DNA of 46,619 nt from Nitrospirota bacterium (lineage in GTDB: Bacteria > Nitrospirota > Thermodesulfovibrionia > Thermodesulfovibrionales > JdFR-85), in contig JAADIE010000081.1 in the NCBI GenBank assembly GCA_013151495.1, positions 1 to 46,619 of the forward strand, in the 5' to 3' direction. Shown here in pieces: positions 1-8,198 of the stretch; the stretch's first letter is position 1; every line of letters starts with the position of its first letter. Under the pieces are notes generated by a model. The model was not told where the DNA came from and did no database searches. It saw only the letters and a program-made list of their open reading frames with translations. Made by a program: the position numbers and the translations under genes.

Positions 1-53
1 CGCGACGTTAATGCAGTGCTTCTACCCCAGGTGGTGGCACCGACTTAATCGCG

Positions 54-431
54 GTGTACAAGGGAGAGTATATTGCGCTTTTCAATGATAAAGAACTGCT
101 TACTAAAGAAAAGGACTCTTATGGTGCCACTCATGCAGAAGTAGGGGGGTGGTTTCTTGAAGAGGCTCTGTTGCCAGAGGAGATTGTCTTTCCGGTATAT
201 TACCATCATGACCTTGAGAAGATAGAGAAACATAAAGGAATTGCTCTGGCTGTTGCCCTTGCGGAGGCACTGGTTTCAAAGTTTAGTAGCAATACTACTT
301 CTGATGGAATATACAATGAGGAGATAGAGCAAACACTGCTTTCATTGGGGTTAAAGGAGAAGGATATTGAGGATATAGGGGAGTTAATCGAGGTAGAACA
401 GGAGAATATCAGAACCTTTTTTGGCCTGTAG
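54..431 (+). CDS. HDOD-domain protein, 5'-truncated (C-terminal half only)
   Basis: The 125-residue product matches the C-terminal half of HDOD domains (catalytically inactive HD-like signalling domains): an H-A-E-V-G-G-W motif near residue 27 followed by L-P-E-E-I and Y-H-H. Complete HDOD proteins are normally well over 200 residues and have an L-H-D-I-G-K-like stretch upstream; here an in-frame TAA lies at bases 9-11, so the N-terminal half is absent in this frame. The GTG at 54 is only the first usable start after that stop and has no convincing ribosome-binding site. It may be a decayed gene, a frameshift beyond the window edge, or a contig-end artefact; the window boundary prevents deciding. 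Confidence 0.55.
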   Translation: MYKGEYIALFNDKELLTKEKDSYGATHAEVGGWFLEEALLPEEIVFPVYYHHDLEKIEKHKGIALAVALAEALVSKFSSNTTSDGIYNEEIEQTLLSLGLKEKDIEDIGELIEVEQENIRTFFGL

Positions 432-469
432 CCTTCTGATCCCTTTACATAGTTCAGGAGACAGTCCCC

Positions 470-499
470 TTGACTAAATTTTTACCGTTATGTCTTAAT
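470..499 (+). promoter_or_regulatory. candidate sigma-70 promoter, extended -10
   Basis: TTGACT (470-475), an 18-base spacer ending in TGT, then CTTAAT (494-499). The transcription start would fall near 506, about 11 bases before the synthetase ATG. The same TTGACTAAAT-N8-TTATGT arrangement recurs at 2064. Confidence 0.4.
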
Positions 500-516
500 T
501 TCTATACAGGTATTTT

Positions 517-2028
517 ATGCTGCTTCATCATAGATTTATAGAAACAGCAAAAAAGAAAGCTGACAAAATTGCCTTTATCGATTGTAATACCGGTAAGGAA
601 ATCTCCTATTCCAGGGCACTTATTGGTTCTCTGATCCTTTCAAATCGATTCAAAAAGTTCAGAGATGGCTTCCTTGGTATAATGCTTCCCACATCGGCTG
701 GAGCCGGGCTTTCAATCATCGCCTCATTAATGGCAGGTAAAGTGCCAGTTATGATCAACTACTCAACAGGGGCCGAGCAAAACGCCCTTTACGCAAAGCG
801 TAAATGTGATTTTCACACCATAGTGACATCAAAAAAACTTCTTGAAAAGATAGGTTGTCCTAAACTGGATGGAATGATCTTTCTTGAGGATATTATGGAC
901 AGTGTGGGGAAGATTGAAAAGATTAAGGCAGCAGCATTTTCGAAAATGCCAGCTTCAGTGATAAAGGCCCGATGTGCCAGGGCAACAGAGGATGACGATG
1001 CAGTAATACTATTTACGAGTGGAAGTGAAAAGGATCCCAAGGCTGTAGAGCTTACCCATAAAAATATCTATACAAACATAGAGGCCTTCAGCCAGGTTAT
1101 CGAACTTTCAGAGAGAGACCGAATGCTTGCAACACTGCCTTACTTTCATGTATTCGGACTTACAGTTACACTCTGGGCCCCTCTTTATCATGGAATGACA
1201 ATTATAGCCTATGCAAACCCACTTGATTTCAGGAAGGTCTGTGAGATCATAAAACAGCACAGGCCAACCATGATGGTGGGCACTCCGAGTTTCCTGTGGG
1301 GCTATCTCCGTAAATCCGAGCCCGGAGACTTCCAGAGCATCAGAATTGCTGTTACTGGTGCTGACAAATGTCCGGAGCCCTTGAGGGAAGAGTTTCTTAA
1401 AAAACATGGCCTGCAATTACTGGAAGGTTATGGCACCACAGAGACGGCCCCTGTTATTTCTGTAAATACTCCAGATGCAAACAGGCCTGGAAGTGTTGGC
1501 AGGGTGATACCAGGTGTAGAGGTACGAATAGAGGATTACGAAACAGGCCAGACATGCCCCCCGGGCAAGGTTGGACGGATCCTTGTGCGGGGGCCAAATG
1601 TTATGAAGGGGTATCTGGACGACCTTGAAGAGACCTCCATGAGGATTCGTCATGGATGGTACGACACAGGGGATATGGGCTATTTAGATGAGGATGGATT
1701 TCTCTGGCATGCGGGTAGGCTGAAGAGGTTTGTAAAAATAGGAGGTGAGATGGTCTCACTTGTCAGGGTTGAGGATGTTCTTCAGAGGTTACTGCCCGAG
1801 GATACGGACTGTTGTGTTGTGGAGGTACCAGACCCCAAAAAGGGTGCCCGGATTATAGCTGCTGTTACCAGGAAAATAGATGAAAAATCAATCCTCAAAG
1901 AGATGGCCAGGGAACTTCCAAATATTGCCCTTCCTAAGCAGTTTGTGGTTATTGAGGACCTGCCCAAGATGGGAAGTGGTAAGGTGGATTTCAGAAGGGT
2001 TACCGAGATGGTTCATGAGATGACCTGA
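517..2028 (+). CDS. AMP-forming acyl-CoA / acyl-ACP synthetase
   Basis: This 503-residue protein is a member of the ANL adenylating superfamily. It would activate a fatty acid with ATP to an acyl-adenylate and transfer it to CoA or acyl carrier protein. Visible motifs are the P-loop-like F-T-S-G-S near residue 168, E-G-Y-G-T-T-E near 306, Y-D-T-G-D near 387 and the C-terminal catalytic lysine region G-S-G-K near 487. The E-G-Y-G-T-T-E-x-A-P-V-I-S-V-N stretch resembles the synthetase half of Aas (acyl-ACP synthetase), so recycling of fatty acids into membrane lipid is the most likely role, without a linked acyltransferase domain. It stands alone downstream of a candidate promoter. Substrate chain length cannot be read from the sequence. 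Confidence 0.88.
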   Translation: MLLHHRFIETAKKKADKIAFIDCNTGKEISYSRALIGSLILSNRFKKFRDGFLGIMLPTSAGAGLSIIASLMAGKVPVMINYSTGAEQNALYAKRKCDFHTIVTSKKLLEKIGCPKLDGMIFLEDIMDSVGKIEKIKAAAFSKMPASVIKARCARATEDDDAVILFTSGSEKDPKAVELTHKNIYTNIEAFSQVIELSERDRMLATLPYFHVFGLTVTLWAPLYHGMTIIAYANPLDFRKVCEIIKQHRPTMMVGTPSFLWGYLRKSEPGDFQSIRIAVTGADKCPEPLREEFLKKHGLQLLEGYGTTETAPVISVNTPDANRPGSVGRVIPGVEVRIEDYETGQTCPPGKVGRILVRGPNVMKGYLDDLEETSMRIRHGWYDTGDMGYLDEDGFLWHAGRLKRFVKIGGEMVSLVRVEDVLQRLLPEDTDCCVVEVPDPKKGARIIAAVTRKIDEKSILKEMARELPNIALPKQFVVIEDLPKMGSGKVDFRRVTEMVHEMT

Positions 2029-2063
2029 ATTTATAAATATTTTTAATCAACCCTTTCAGTTGT

Positions 2064-2093
2064 TTGACTAAATCCAGGGCATTATGTTATCAA
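2064..2093 (+). promoter_or_regulatory. candidate sigma-70 promoter, extended -10
   Basis: TTGACT (2064-2069), 18-base spacer with TG one base before the hexamer, then TATCAA (2088-2093). The predicted start near 2100 practically coincides with the ATG of the next gene. It could also transcribe the two tRNAs downstream. Confidence 0.4.
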
Positions 2094-2100
2094 TATACTG

Positions 2101-2364
2101 ATGAACCCCTTTTCAGAGCTGACAAGGTTTATCAAAGAAAAGAAGGAACGGTATTATTACAGGAGACGCTTTCGTGAGCTTGAGCGGGAGCTTGAGTCGT
2201 TAAGGAAGTTTATCGAATTCAAGCTAAACAGCATGGAGAAAAACCTTAACGACAAGATAACTCAGCTCGAGTTCAGGGTACAGCAGCTCGAGGATTACAA
2301 AAAGGAGGCTGATTGCCTCTCAAAGGTTCTGGATTCCTGTGACCCGGATATTCGCAGGAATTAG
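2101..2364 (+). CDS. small charged coiled-coil protein, unknown function
   Basis: The 87-residue product is very rich in Arg, Lys and Glu, with heptad-like leucine spacing (F-R-E-L-E-R-E-L-E-S-L, then I-T-Q-L-E-F-R-V-Q-Q-L-E) from about residue 20 to 70, so it is almost certainly a coiled coil. No signal peptide or membrane segment is visible, and I do not recognise a family. It ends 19 bases before tRNA-Gly and is on the same strand, so the three may share a transcript. The ATG has no visible ribosome-binding site. The regular charged-residue pattern supports a real gene, but this is not certain. Confidence 0.55.
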   Translation: MNPFSELTRFIKEKKERYYYRRRFRELERELESLRKFIEFKLNSMEKNLNDKITQLEFRVQQLEDYKKEADCLSKVLDSCDPDIRRN

Positions 2365-2383
2365 GCCTTATAAAATGATAAAT

Positions 2384-2459
2384 GCGGGCGTAGCTCAGCT
2401 GGTAGAGCACAACCTTGCCAAGGTTGGGGTCGCGGGTTCGAATCCCGTCGCCCGCTCCA
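2384..2459 (+). tRNA. tRNA-Gly (anticodon GCC)
   Basis: A full cloverleaf is visible: acceptor GCGGGCG/CGCCCGC, anticodon stem CAACC/GGTTG closing a 7-base loop TTGCCAA, T-arm with GGTTCGAATCC, discriminator T and an encoded CCA (2457-2459). The GCC anticodon reads GGC and GGT. Confidence 0.97.
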
Positions 2460-2469
2460 TATAATATCC

Positions 2470-2545
2470 GGCGGCGTACCCAAGCGGCTAAGGGAGAGGT
2501 CTGCAAAACCTTTATTCGCCGGTTCGAATCCGGCCGCCGCCTCCA
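2470..2545 (+). tRNA. tRNA-Cys (anticodon GCA)
   Basis: Acceptor GGCGGCG pairs with CGCCGCC, the anticodon stem GAGGT/ACCTT closes loop CTGCAAA (anticodon GCA), and the T-arm carries GGTTCGAATCC. The discriminator is T, as expected for Cys tRNA, and CCA is encoded (2543-2545). It lies 10 bases after tRNA-Gly, so the two are probably co-transcribed. Confidence 0.97.
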
Positions 2546-2602
2546 GACAAAAATTCCCACCTTACAATAATCTCAAAAAAAAGATCCATTTTAATGATTT
2601 AA

Positions 2603-4012
2603 TCAGGAAGAAAGGACTGTGTTGTTGATGTTCTGGTCGATTAGTCCAAGAGATTCAAGATAGTTGTATATGTCTTTCATGGCCTGCTTTATGGCCCTTT
2701 TCCCGTACATACCAACACCTGCATAAAAGAACTCAAGCTTTGCAAGATGCTTCAGTATGTACCGCCATGAATAGAACCTGGCCATGGCTTTAAGGGATTC
2801 TATCTGGAGGGTTACCGGATTCATGCTTTTCGGCATAAAGACCACATGATGGGCGTCGTACTTGCTCCAGTCTGTATGTAGAAGTCGTCCGTCTTCCTTC
2901 ATTTCATAGAAAAAGGGTGTTCCAGGAAGGGGGGTAAGGATCATAAACTGTACGGTGTCAATACCGAGTTTTATGGCAAAATCAGCAGTCTTTTTTATGG
3001 TATCCACATCATCGGTATCTGCTCCAAGTACGAACATCCCATGTATGTAAATGCCGTGGTCTTTTAATGCCCTTATGCATCTGATAATATCTTCGGTATC
3101 CTGTTTTTTATTGTAAGCCTCAAGGGTCTTAGGATTTATAGATTCAAACCCAATATATGTGGTGTCGCAGCCTGAATCAGCCATTAGTTTTAAAAGTTCA
3201 GGGTCTTTTGCTACATCGGTTCTGACCTGAGCTGTCCACTTTAGCTTAATTCCCTCATCAATAATACCCCTGAGGATCTCTTTGGTGCGTTTTTTGTTTG
3301 CTGCAAAGTTGTCATCTACAATAAACTTTGTTGACTTTGTTACTTCTGAAACATACTTGAACTCCTTAATTGTAGCCTCAACTGATTTAAAGCGATATTT
3401 CCTGCCAAATATCTGTATGACAGAGCAAAATTTGCAGTTATATGGACATCCCCTTGATGTGGAAACAGGATAAACATTTGTTGGCTTCCAGTTATGGACA
3501 AGTGAAAAGTCAGGCTCGGGCAGGCTGTCGAGATCTGTTATAAGTGGATGAGGAGGATTATTTATCACCCTTCCATCTGAGTCCCGATAAGAAATGCCCT
3601 TTATCTCGGAAAGGGCTGGCCTGCCTTTAGTCAGGAAATCTATGAGGGCTGGTAAACTGTAATCACCCTCACCCCTTACCACAAAGTCGGCATGCTCCAG
3701 GGCCTCTTCCGGTAAAAAAGAGGGGTGAGCACCACCAATGATAACCGGGATGCCTTTACTGCGCAGATTGTCGGCAATAGAGTATGCCCTGATGGCTGTT
3801 GAAGTGATAGTTGATATACAGACAAGATCAGAGTTTTCTATGTAAGACCAGTCTGGCTCGGAGATATCCTCAATAAAGGCCTTTACCTCAAAGCCACGCT
3901 CTTTGAGTATGGTAGAAAGCAGTACTGCACCCAGTCGAGGAATAGGAAATTTGCTGTAAATATGTGCCCCCGGCGAGCGTGCTTCAATAAATGAAATTCG
4001 TTGTACTTCCAT
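2603..4012 (-). CDS. B12-binding radical SAM protein
   Basis: This 469-residue protein has an N-terminal cobalamin-binding Rossmann domain (about residues 20-140, including P-R-L-G-A-V-L-L-S and I-I-G-G-A-H-P near 95), then a radical SAM core with the cluster motif C-P-Y-N-C-K-F-C near residue 190. This is the class B architecture that includes BchE and many methyltransferases acting on unactivated carbons. The substrate cannot be inferred: the flanking genes (tRNAs, and hypF on the opposite strand) offer no pathway partner. The region after the SAM barrel, about residues 370-469, contains R-F-Y-S-W-R-Y-I-type sequence as in other uncharacterised members. The ATG is preceded by only weak ribosome-binding sequence. 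Confidence 0.85.
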   Translation of the reverse strand: MEVQRISFIEARSPGAHIYSKFPIPRLGAVLLSTILKERGFEVKAFIEDISEPDWSYIENSDLVCISTITSTAIRAYSIADNLRSKGIPVIIGGAHPSFLPEEALEHADFVVRGEGDYSLPALIDFLTKGRPALSEIKGISYRDSDGRVINNPPHPLITDLDSLPEPDFSLVHNWKPTNVYPVSTSRGCPYNCKFCSVIQIFGRKYRFKSVEATIKEFKYVSEVTKSTKFIVDDNFAANKKRTKEILRGIIDEGIKLKWTAQVRTDVAKDPELLKLMADSGCDTTYIGFESINPKTLEAYNKKQDTEDIIRCIRALKDHGIYIHGMFVLGADTDDVDTIKKTADFAIKLGIDTVQFMILTPLPGTPFFYEMKEDGRLLHTDWSKYDAHHVVFMPKSMNPVTLQIESLKAMARFYSWRYILKHLAKLEFFYAGVGMYGKRAIKQAMKDIYNYLESLGLIDQNINNTVLSS

Positions 4013-4061
4013 TTAGCTTAAGTATATGACATTTCAGGGTGGCTTTGCAACAAAAAAATAA

Positions 4062-4100
4062 ATTCCTTTTAAAAAAGATAGGCTATAATTTTAAAGGAAT
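4062..4100 (+). promoter_or_regulatory. inverted repeat covering the hypF ribosome-binding site
   Basis: ATTCCTTTTAAAA (4062-4074) is complementary, with one bulged base, to TTTTAAAGGAAT (4089-4100), which ends directly before the hypF ATG. The right arm contains the AAAGGA ribosome-binding site. A perfect TATAAT (4084-4089) lies in the loop/right arm, so the repeat could be an operator or, if transcription begins upstream, a translation-masking hairpin. Confidence 0.4.
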
Positions 4101-6398
4101 ATGAAAAGACTGAAAATTAAGGTAACCGGAAGAGTTCAGGGCGTTGGATTCAGACCCTTTGTTTACAACCTTGCAAAGGCCCTATCGCTTAGAGGGTATG
4201 TGTTGAACTCATCAAAAGGGGTGGTTATAGAGGTGGAGGGCAACCGGGTGGAGGAGTTTCTTCAGAGATTAAAACAATCACCACCTCCGCTTTCAGATAT
4301 CGAAAGGGTGATTGTAGAAGAGGTATCACCTGTAGGGGAGCAGGATTTCAGGATACTTGAAAGCCAGGAAGAGGGAAGCTTTACCCATGTCTCCCCGGAT
4401 GTATCTGTTTGTGAAGAATGCCTTGGGGAAATGCTTGATAAAACGGACCGGCGATACCTGTATCCCTTTATAAACTGCACAAACTGTGGCCCAAGATACT
4501 CCATTACCCTTTCACTTCCCTATGACAGGCCAAACACCACCATGAGGATCTTTAAGATGTGCCAGAAGTGCCAATCAGAATATGATGACCCCACAAACCG
4601 AAGATTCCATGCCCAGCCAAATGCGTGTCCTGAGTGTGGCCCTTCTCTTAGCTTCAGACTAATTAATAAGGCCTTTAAAAGATGTGTAGAAGAAGATCCT
4701 CTACAGAGTACCATAAACCTGTTGAACTCAGGTGCTATTGTGGCGATTAAAGGCCTGGGGGGTTTTCATATAGCCTGTGATGCCCTGAATGAAAGGGCTG
4801 TAGAGAAACTAAGGGAAAGAAAGCGTAAAAGTAACAAACCCTTTGCCCTTATGGCAGCCTCGGTGGAGATTATAAAGAGGTTTGTCCTTATGGATGACAG
4901 GGAACAGGAGCTTCTTGAGTCAAACAGGCGGCCAATCGTGCTTATGAGAAAACGACCAGGCTGTGAGATACCAGAGGTTGTGGCACCAGGGAATAGATAC
5001 CTTGGTTTCATGCTCCCCTACACACCTTTACACTATCTGCTTTTTTATAGCCCCCCTGGTTCACCTGAAAACCCCCTCTTTAAATGTCTTGTCATGACCA
5101 GTGGAAACCTGAAGGAAGAGCCAATAATACATAGAAATGATGATGCCCTGGAGAGACTGTCGGGACTTGTAGATGCCTTTTTGTTTCATAATCGAGATAT
5201 ATTTATGAGGGTGGATGATTCGGTGGTGAAAAAGGAACTCTTTATCAGAAGGGCAAGGGGGTATGTTCCAGAACCGATAGTGCTTCCAGATGATGGACCA
5301 GAAGTGCTGGCCACAGGTGCTGACCTGAAAAATACCTTTTCATTGACTAAGGAAAACTATGCTATCCTGAGTCAGCATATAGGTGATATGGAAAACTATG
5401 AAACCCTTCTTTTTTTTCAGGAGGTCCTTGAAAACCTGAAGGCCCTTTACAGGATAAAACCCATTGCTGTGGCTACAGACCTTCATCCAGGTTACCTCAG
5501 CCGTCAGTGGGCTGATAGTCAGGCCCTCCCGGTTACCTATATCCAGCACCATTATGCCCATGCAATGGCCGTAGTGGCTGAACATGGGCTTAAGGCCCCG
5601 GTTATAGGAGTGGTTTTTGATGGCACCGGTTATGGCCTTGATGGACGCATCTGGGGAGGCGAGTTTCTCTGGGTAGATACAGAGGGCTTTCAGAGGCTTG
5701 CCCACCTGGATTATCTGAGACTTCCAGGTGGTGAAATGGCTATAAAACAGCCCTGGCGTACGGCCGTGGCATTACTAAGAGGGTTGTATGCTGAGGAAAC
5801 AGAGGGGTTTTTGAAGAGACTTGGTTTTTTTGAACGAATAGATCTGAAACAGATAGAGATGGTGCTCTCGATAGCAGAAAATGAACAGTTCAGTCCATTT
5901 AGCTCAGGCGCTGGCAGGTACTTTGATGCCCTTTCTTCCATAGTATCTCTGGTTGATTTCAATACCCATGAGGCTGAGGCTCCAATGGCTCTGGAGGCAA
6001 TTACCCTTGATGGTGTGGATGAGGTATATCCTTTTGATATAAATGAAGAGACAATACCAATGGTGATAAGTCTTAGAAGATGTTTCCAGAGGGCTGTAGA
6101 TGATTATCTTCAAGATGTGGAGCTTGAAATTATAGCCACAAGGTTCCATAATACAATGGCAGCCCTTATAAGGGATACAGTGATGAGGCTTAAGAGCCGG
6201 AAAGGGGAGGTAAAAGAGGTGGTGCTTTCTGGTGGGGTTTTTCAGAATAGTTATCTTCTTTCAAAGACCTTTGAATATCTTGCTGATACAGGTTTAAAGG
6301 TCTATTTTCACAAATCCATTCCACCCAACGATGCCTGTATCTCACTTGGGCAGGCATATATACTCAGGGAAAGGTTAAAAAGGGGGATGAATGTCTGA
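4101..6398 (+). CDS. hypF: carbamoyltransferase HypF, hydrogenase maturation
   Basis: HypF uses carbamoyl phosphate and ATP to carbamoylate the C-terminal cysteine of HypE, the source of the CN ligands of the NiFe-hydrogenase active site. All domains of the 765-residue family are present: an N-terminal acylphosphatase (G-R-V-Q-G-V-G-F-R-P-F near residue 10), paired C-x2-C zinc fingers between about 105 and 180, a YrdC-like domain (about 200-380, K-G-L-G-G-F-H near 217) and a Kae1-like domain with the metal-binding H-H-Y-A-H near 483 and S-G-G-V-F-Q-N near 712. It overlaps hypD by 8 bases, implying translational coupling. No hydrogenase structural genes or hypCEAB are in this window. Confidence 0.97.
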   Translation: MKRLKIKVTGRVQGVGFRPFVYNLAKALSLRGYVLNSSKGVVIEVEGNRVEEFLQRLKQSPPPLSDIERVIVEEVSPVGEQDFRILESQEEGSFTHVSPDVSVCEECLGEMLDKTDRRYLYPFINCTNCGPRYSITLSLPYDRPNTTMRIFKMCQKCQSEYDDPTNRRFHAQPNACPECGPSLSFRLINKAFKRCVEEDPLQSTINLLNSGAIVAIKGLGGFHIACDALNERAVEKLRERKRKSNKPFALMAASVEIIKRFVLMDDREQELLESNRRPIVLMRKRPGCEIPEVVAPGNRYLGFMLPYTPLHYLLFYSPPGSPENPLFKCLVMTSGNLKEEPIIHRNDDALERLSGLVDAFLFHNRDIFMRVDDSVVKKELFIRRARGYVPEPIVLPDDGPEVLATGADLKNTFSLTKENYAILSQHIGDMENYETLLFFQEVLENLKALYRIKPIAVATDLHPGYLSRQWADSQALPVTYIQHHYAHAMAVVAEHGLKAPVIGVVFDGTGYGLDGRIWGGEFLWVDTEGFQRLAHLDYLRLPGGEMAIKQPWRTAVALLRGLYAEETEGFLKRLGFFERIDLKQIEMVLSIAENEQFSPFSSGAGRYFDALSSIVSLVDFNTHEAEAPMALEAITLDGVDEVYPFDINEETIPMVISLRRCFQRAVDDYLQDVELEIIATRFHNTMAALIRDTVMRLKSRKGEVKEVVLSGGVFQNSYLLSKTFEYLADTGLKVYFHKSIPPNDACISLGQAYILRERLKRGMNV

Positions 6399-7455
6399 AG
6401 GAAGGCTACTCAGGGAGTATGTTAAGAGGCTTGCTCAGAGGATTGGCAGGCCGGTGAGGTTGATGGAGGTCTGTGGTACCCACACGGTGAGTATCTTCAG
6501 ACACGGCATCAGGGCCATGCTCCCTGAGGGGGTTGATCTTCTTAGTGGCCCTGGTTGTCCTGTATGTGTAACCTCCATTGAGGATATAGACTGGGCAATA
6601 GCCTTTTGTAAACAGGTTGGTGGTGTAATTGCCACCTTTGGTGATATGATGAAGGTGCCTGGTTCTGATATGAACTTCTTTCAGGCCAGAGCTGAAGGAG
6701 CTGATATCAGGTTTGTTTACTCTCCTGTTGATGCCCTTAATATTGCAGTTGAGGAACCAGATAAAGAGGTGGTATTTTTTGCTACCGGCTTTGAGACCAC
6801 CTCTCCCACTGTGGCAGCAGTGCTTAAAAGGGCACTTGATGAAAGGGTGGGGAACTTTTATATCTACTCGGTTCATAAGCTTGTACCACCAGCCCTGAAG
6901 GCACTGGTTGAGGACAAGGAGGTAAGGGTTGATGGTTTCATCCTGCCAGGGCATGTAAGCACCATAATCGGCAGCAGGGGGTATGAGTTTTTAGCAAGAC
7001 AGTACAAACTACCTGGAGTTATAACCGGCTTTTCTCCTGAGGAAATAATGCAGGGGATTGCCATGCTTCTTGAGCAGATACTTCAGGGCAGGGCCGAGAT
7101 TGAGATCCAGTATAAAAAGGTGGTAAGGCCTGAGGGTAATCCTCAGGCATTGAGGCTTTTAGAGGATGTCTTTACACTGGCCGATTCCTACTGGAGAGGT
7201 ATCGGTATGATTCCCCAGAGTGGACTGGAACCAGCCGAGCAGTATTCTGAACATGACGCAAAGCAGGCTTTCAGGCTTGAGTTTACATCAAAGCCAGAGC
7301 CACGGGGTTGTTCCTGTGGTGAGGTGCTCAGAGGTGTTAAGAAGCCAACGGACTGTCCGTTGTTCCGAAAGGTCTGTACCCCTGAACGGCCAGTTGGAGC
7401 CTGTATGGTAAGCACCGAGGGAAGTTGTGCTGCCTACTATAAGTATAGCTATTGA
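6391..7455 (+). CDS. hypD: hydrogenase maturation protein HypD
   Basis: HypD is the [4Fe-4S] protein that, with HypC, assembles the Fe(CN)2CO fragment of NiFe hydrogenase. The 354-residue length is typical. Visible family motifs are M-E-V-C-G-T-H-T near residue 21, G-P-G-C-P-V-C-V near 54, G-F-E-T-T-S-P near 132, and the C-terminal cysteine-rich region with G-C-S-C-G-E-V near 309, C-P-L-F-x-K-x-C and G-x-C-M-V-S-x-E-G-x-C. The start ATG lies inside the end of hypF. Its 3' end overlaps the end of convergent larB by 7 bases. Confidence 0.97.
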   Translation: MSEGRLLREYVKRLAQRIGRPVRLMEVCGTHTVSIFRHGIRAMLPEGVDLLSGPGCPVCVTSIEDIDWAIAFCKQVGGVIATFGDMMKVPGSDMNFFQARAEGADIRFVYSPVDALNIAVEEPDKEVVFFATGFETTSPTVAAVLKRALDERVGNFYIYSVHKLVPPALKALVEDKEVRVDGFILPGHVSTIIGSRGYEFLARQYKLPGVITGFSPEEIMQGIAMLLEQILQGRAEIEIQYKKVVRPEGNPQALRLLEDVFTLADSYWRGIGMIPQSGLEPAEQYSEHDAKQAFRLEFTSKPEPRGCSCGEVLRGVKKPTDCPLFRKVCTPERPVGACMVSTEGSCAAYYKYSY

Positions 7456-8195
7456 TTAATGGATAGCATGTTTATCTTGTGAGCCAGGCAGCCAGCGCCA
7501 AAGCCATTGTCGATGTTAACAACCGCAATGCCTGGAACACAGCTATTAAGCATAGAAAACAGGGCAGTCAACCCACCCAGTGATGTGCCATACCCTGTTG
7601 ATGTGGGCACCGCAATAATAATCTTATCTGTCAGTCCACCAACAACAGAGGGCAGGGCACCTTCCATACCAGCCACCACCACAATTACCCTTGCCCTTTG
7701 TATGGCATCTTTGTAGGCAAAGAGCCTGTGAATACCGGCAACACCGACATCATAAACCCTTTCAACCTGGCTTCCAAGAAAGGATGCAGTCAGCGAAGCC
7801 TCTTCTGCTACTGCCCTGTCAGAGGTGCCTGCAGTAAGTACCAGAACCAGTCCCTTTTTTTCGGTATCTTCACCGGCCATTATGATTCGGGAATCAGGAT
7901 AGTACCGGGCCTTTTTTATCCTTAGTTTCTTTTTTATCTCCTCATTTGCCCTGGTTATTAACAGCCGACCAGAACGTTTGTATATAAGCCTTGATATTCT
8001 TACCACATCATCAGTGCTCTTTCCTTCTGCAAAAACAACCTCTGGTATTCCCTGTCGTATATCCCTGTGATGGTCGATATGGGAGTTTTCAAGAGACTCA
8101 AAGGGAAGGTGTTTCAGCTTTTCAAAGGCCTCGTTTAAATCGAGCCTGCCCTCTGATAATGCCCTGAGAAGTTTTTTCAGGTTGTTGGCTGTCAT
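7449..8195 (-). CDS. larB: LarB-family nickel-pincer cofactor biosynthesis protein
   Basis: LarB carboxylates and hydrolyses nicotinic acid adenine dinucleotide, the first step towards the nickel-pincer nucleotide of lactate racemase and other LarA-like enzymes. The 248-residue protein has the family layout: an N-terminal helical region, the I-P-E-V-V-F-A-E-G-K motif near 48-57, and a C-terminal PurE-like (AIR carboxylase) domain with T-A-G-T-S-D near 122-127 and A-G-M-E-G-A-L-P-S near 175. It starts 3 bases after the fabH stop, so it appears to be the last gene of the yceD-rpmF-plsX-fabH transcript. larC, larE and larA are not in the window, so the end use of the cofactor is unknown. Confidence 0.9.
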   Translation of the reverse strand: MTANNLKKLLRALSEGRLDLNEAFEKLKHLPFESLENSHIDHHRDIRQGIPEVVFAEGKSTDDVVRISRLIYKRSGRLLITRANEEIKKKLRIKKARYYPDSRIIMAGEDTEKKGLVLVLTAGTSDRAVAEEASLTASFLGSQVERVYDVGVAGIHRLFAYKDAIQRARVIVVVAGMEGALPSVVGGLTDKIIIAVPTSTGYGTSLGGLTALFSMLNSCVPGIAVVNIDNGFGAGCLAHKINMLSINQ

Positions 8196-8198
8196 GGG

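Noticed and set aside
2273-2560. 95-residue minus-strand ORF
   Set aside because: It runs across both tRNA genes in antisense; its protein contains the repeated G-D-G-I-R-T-R-like peptide typical of falsely translated tRNA.
4040-4048. TGGC...TTGC near hypF as a sigma-54 promoter
   Set aside because: The two elements are almost adjacent, so the required GG-to-GC spacing is not met.
6406-6954. 182-residue minus-strand ORF
   Set aside because: Antisense to hypD, with no family motif and codon use that mirrors the sense gene.
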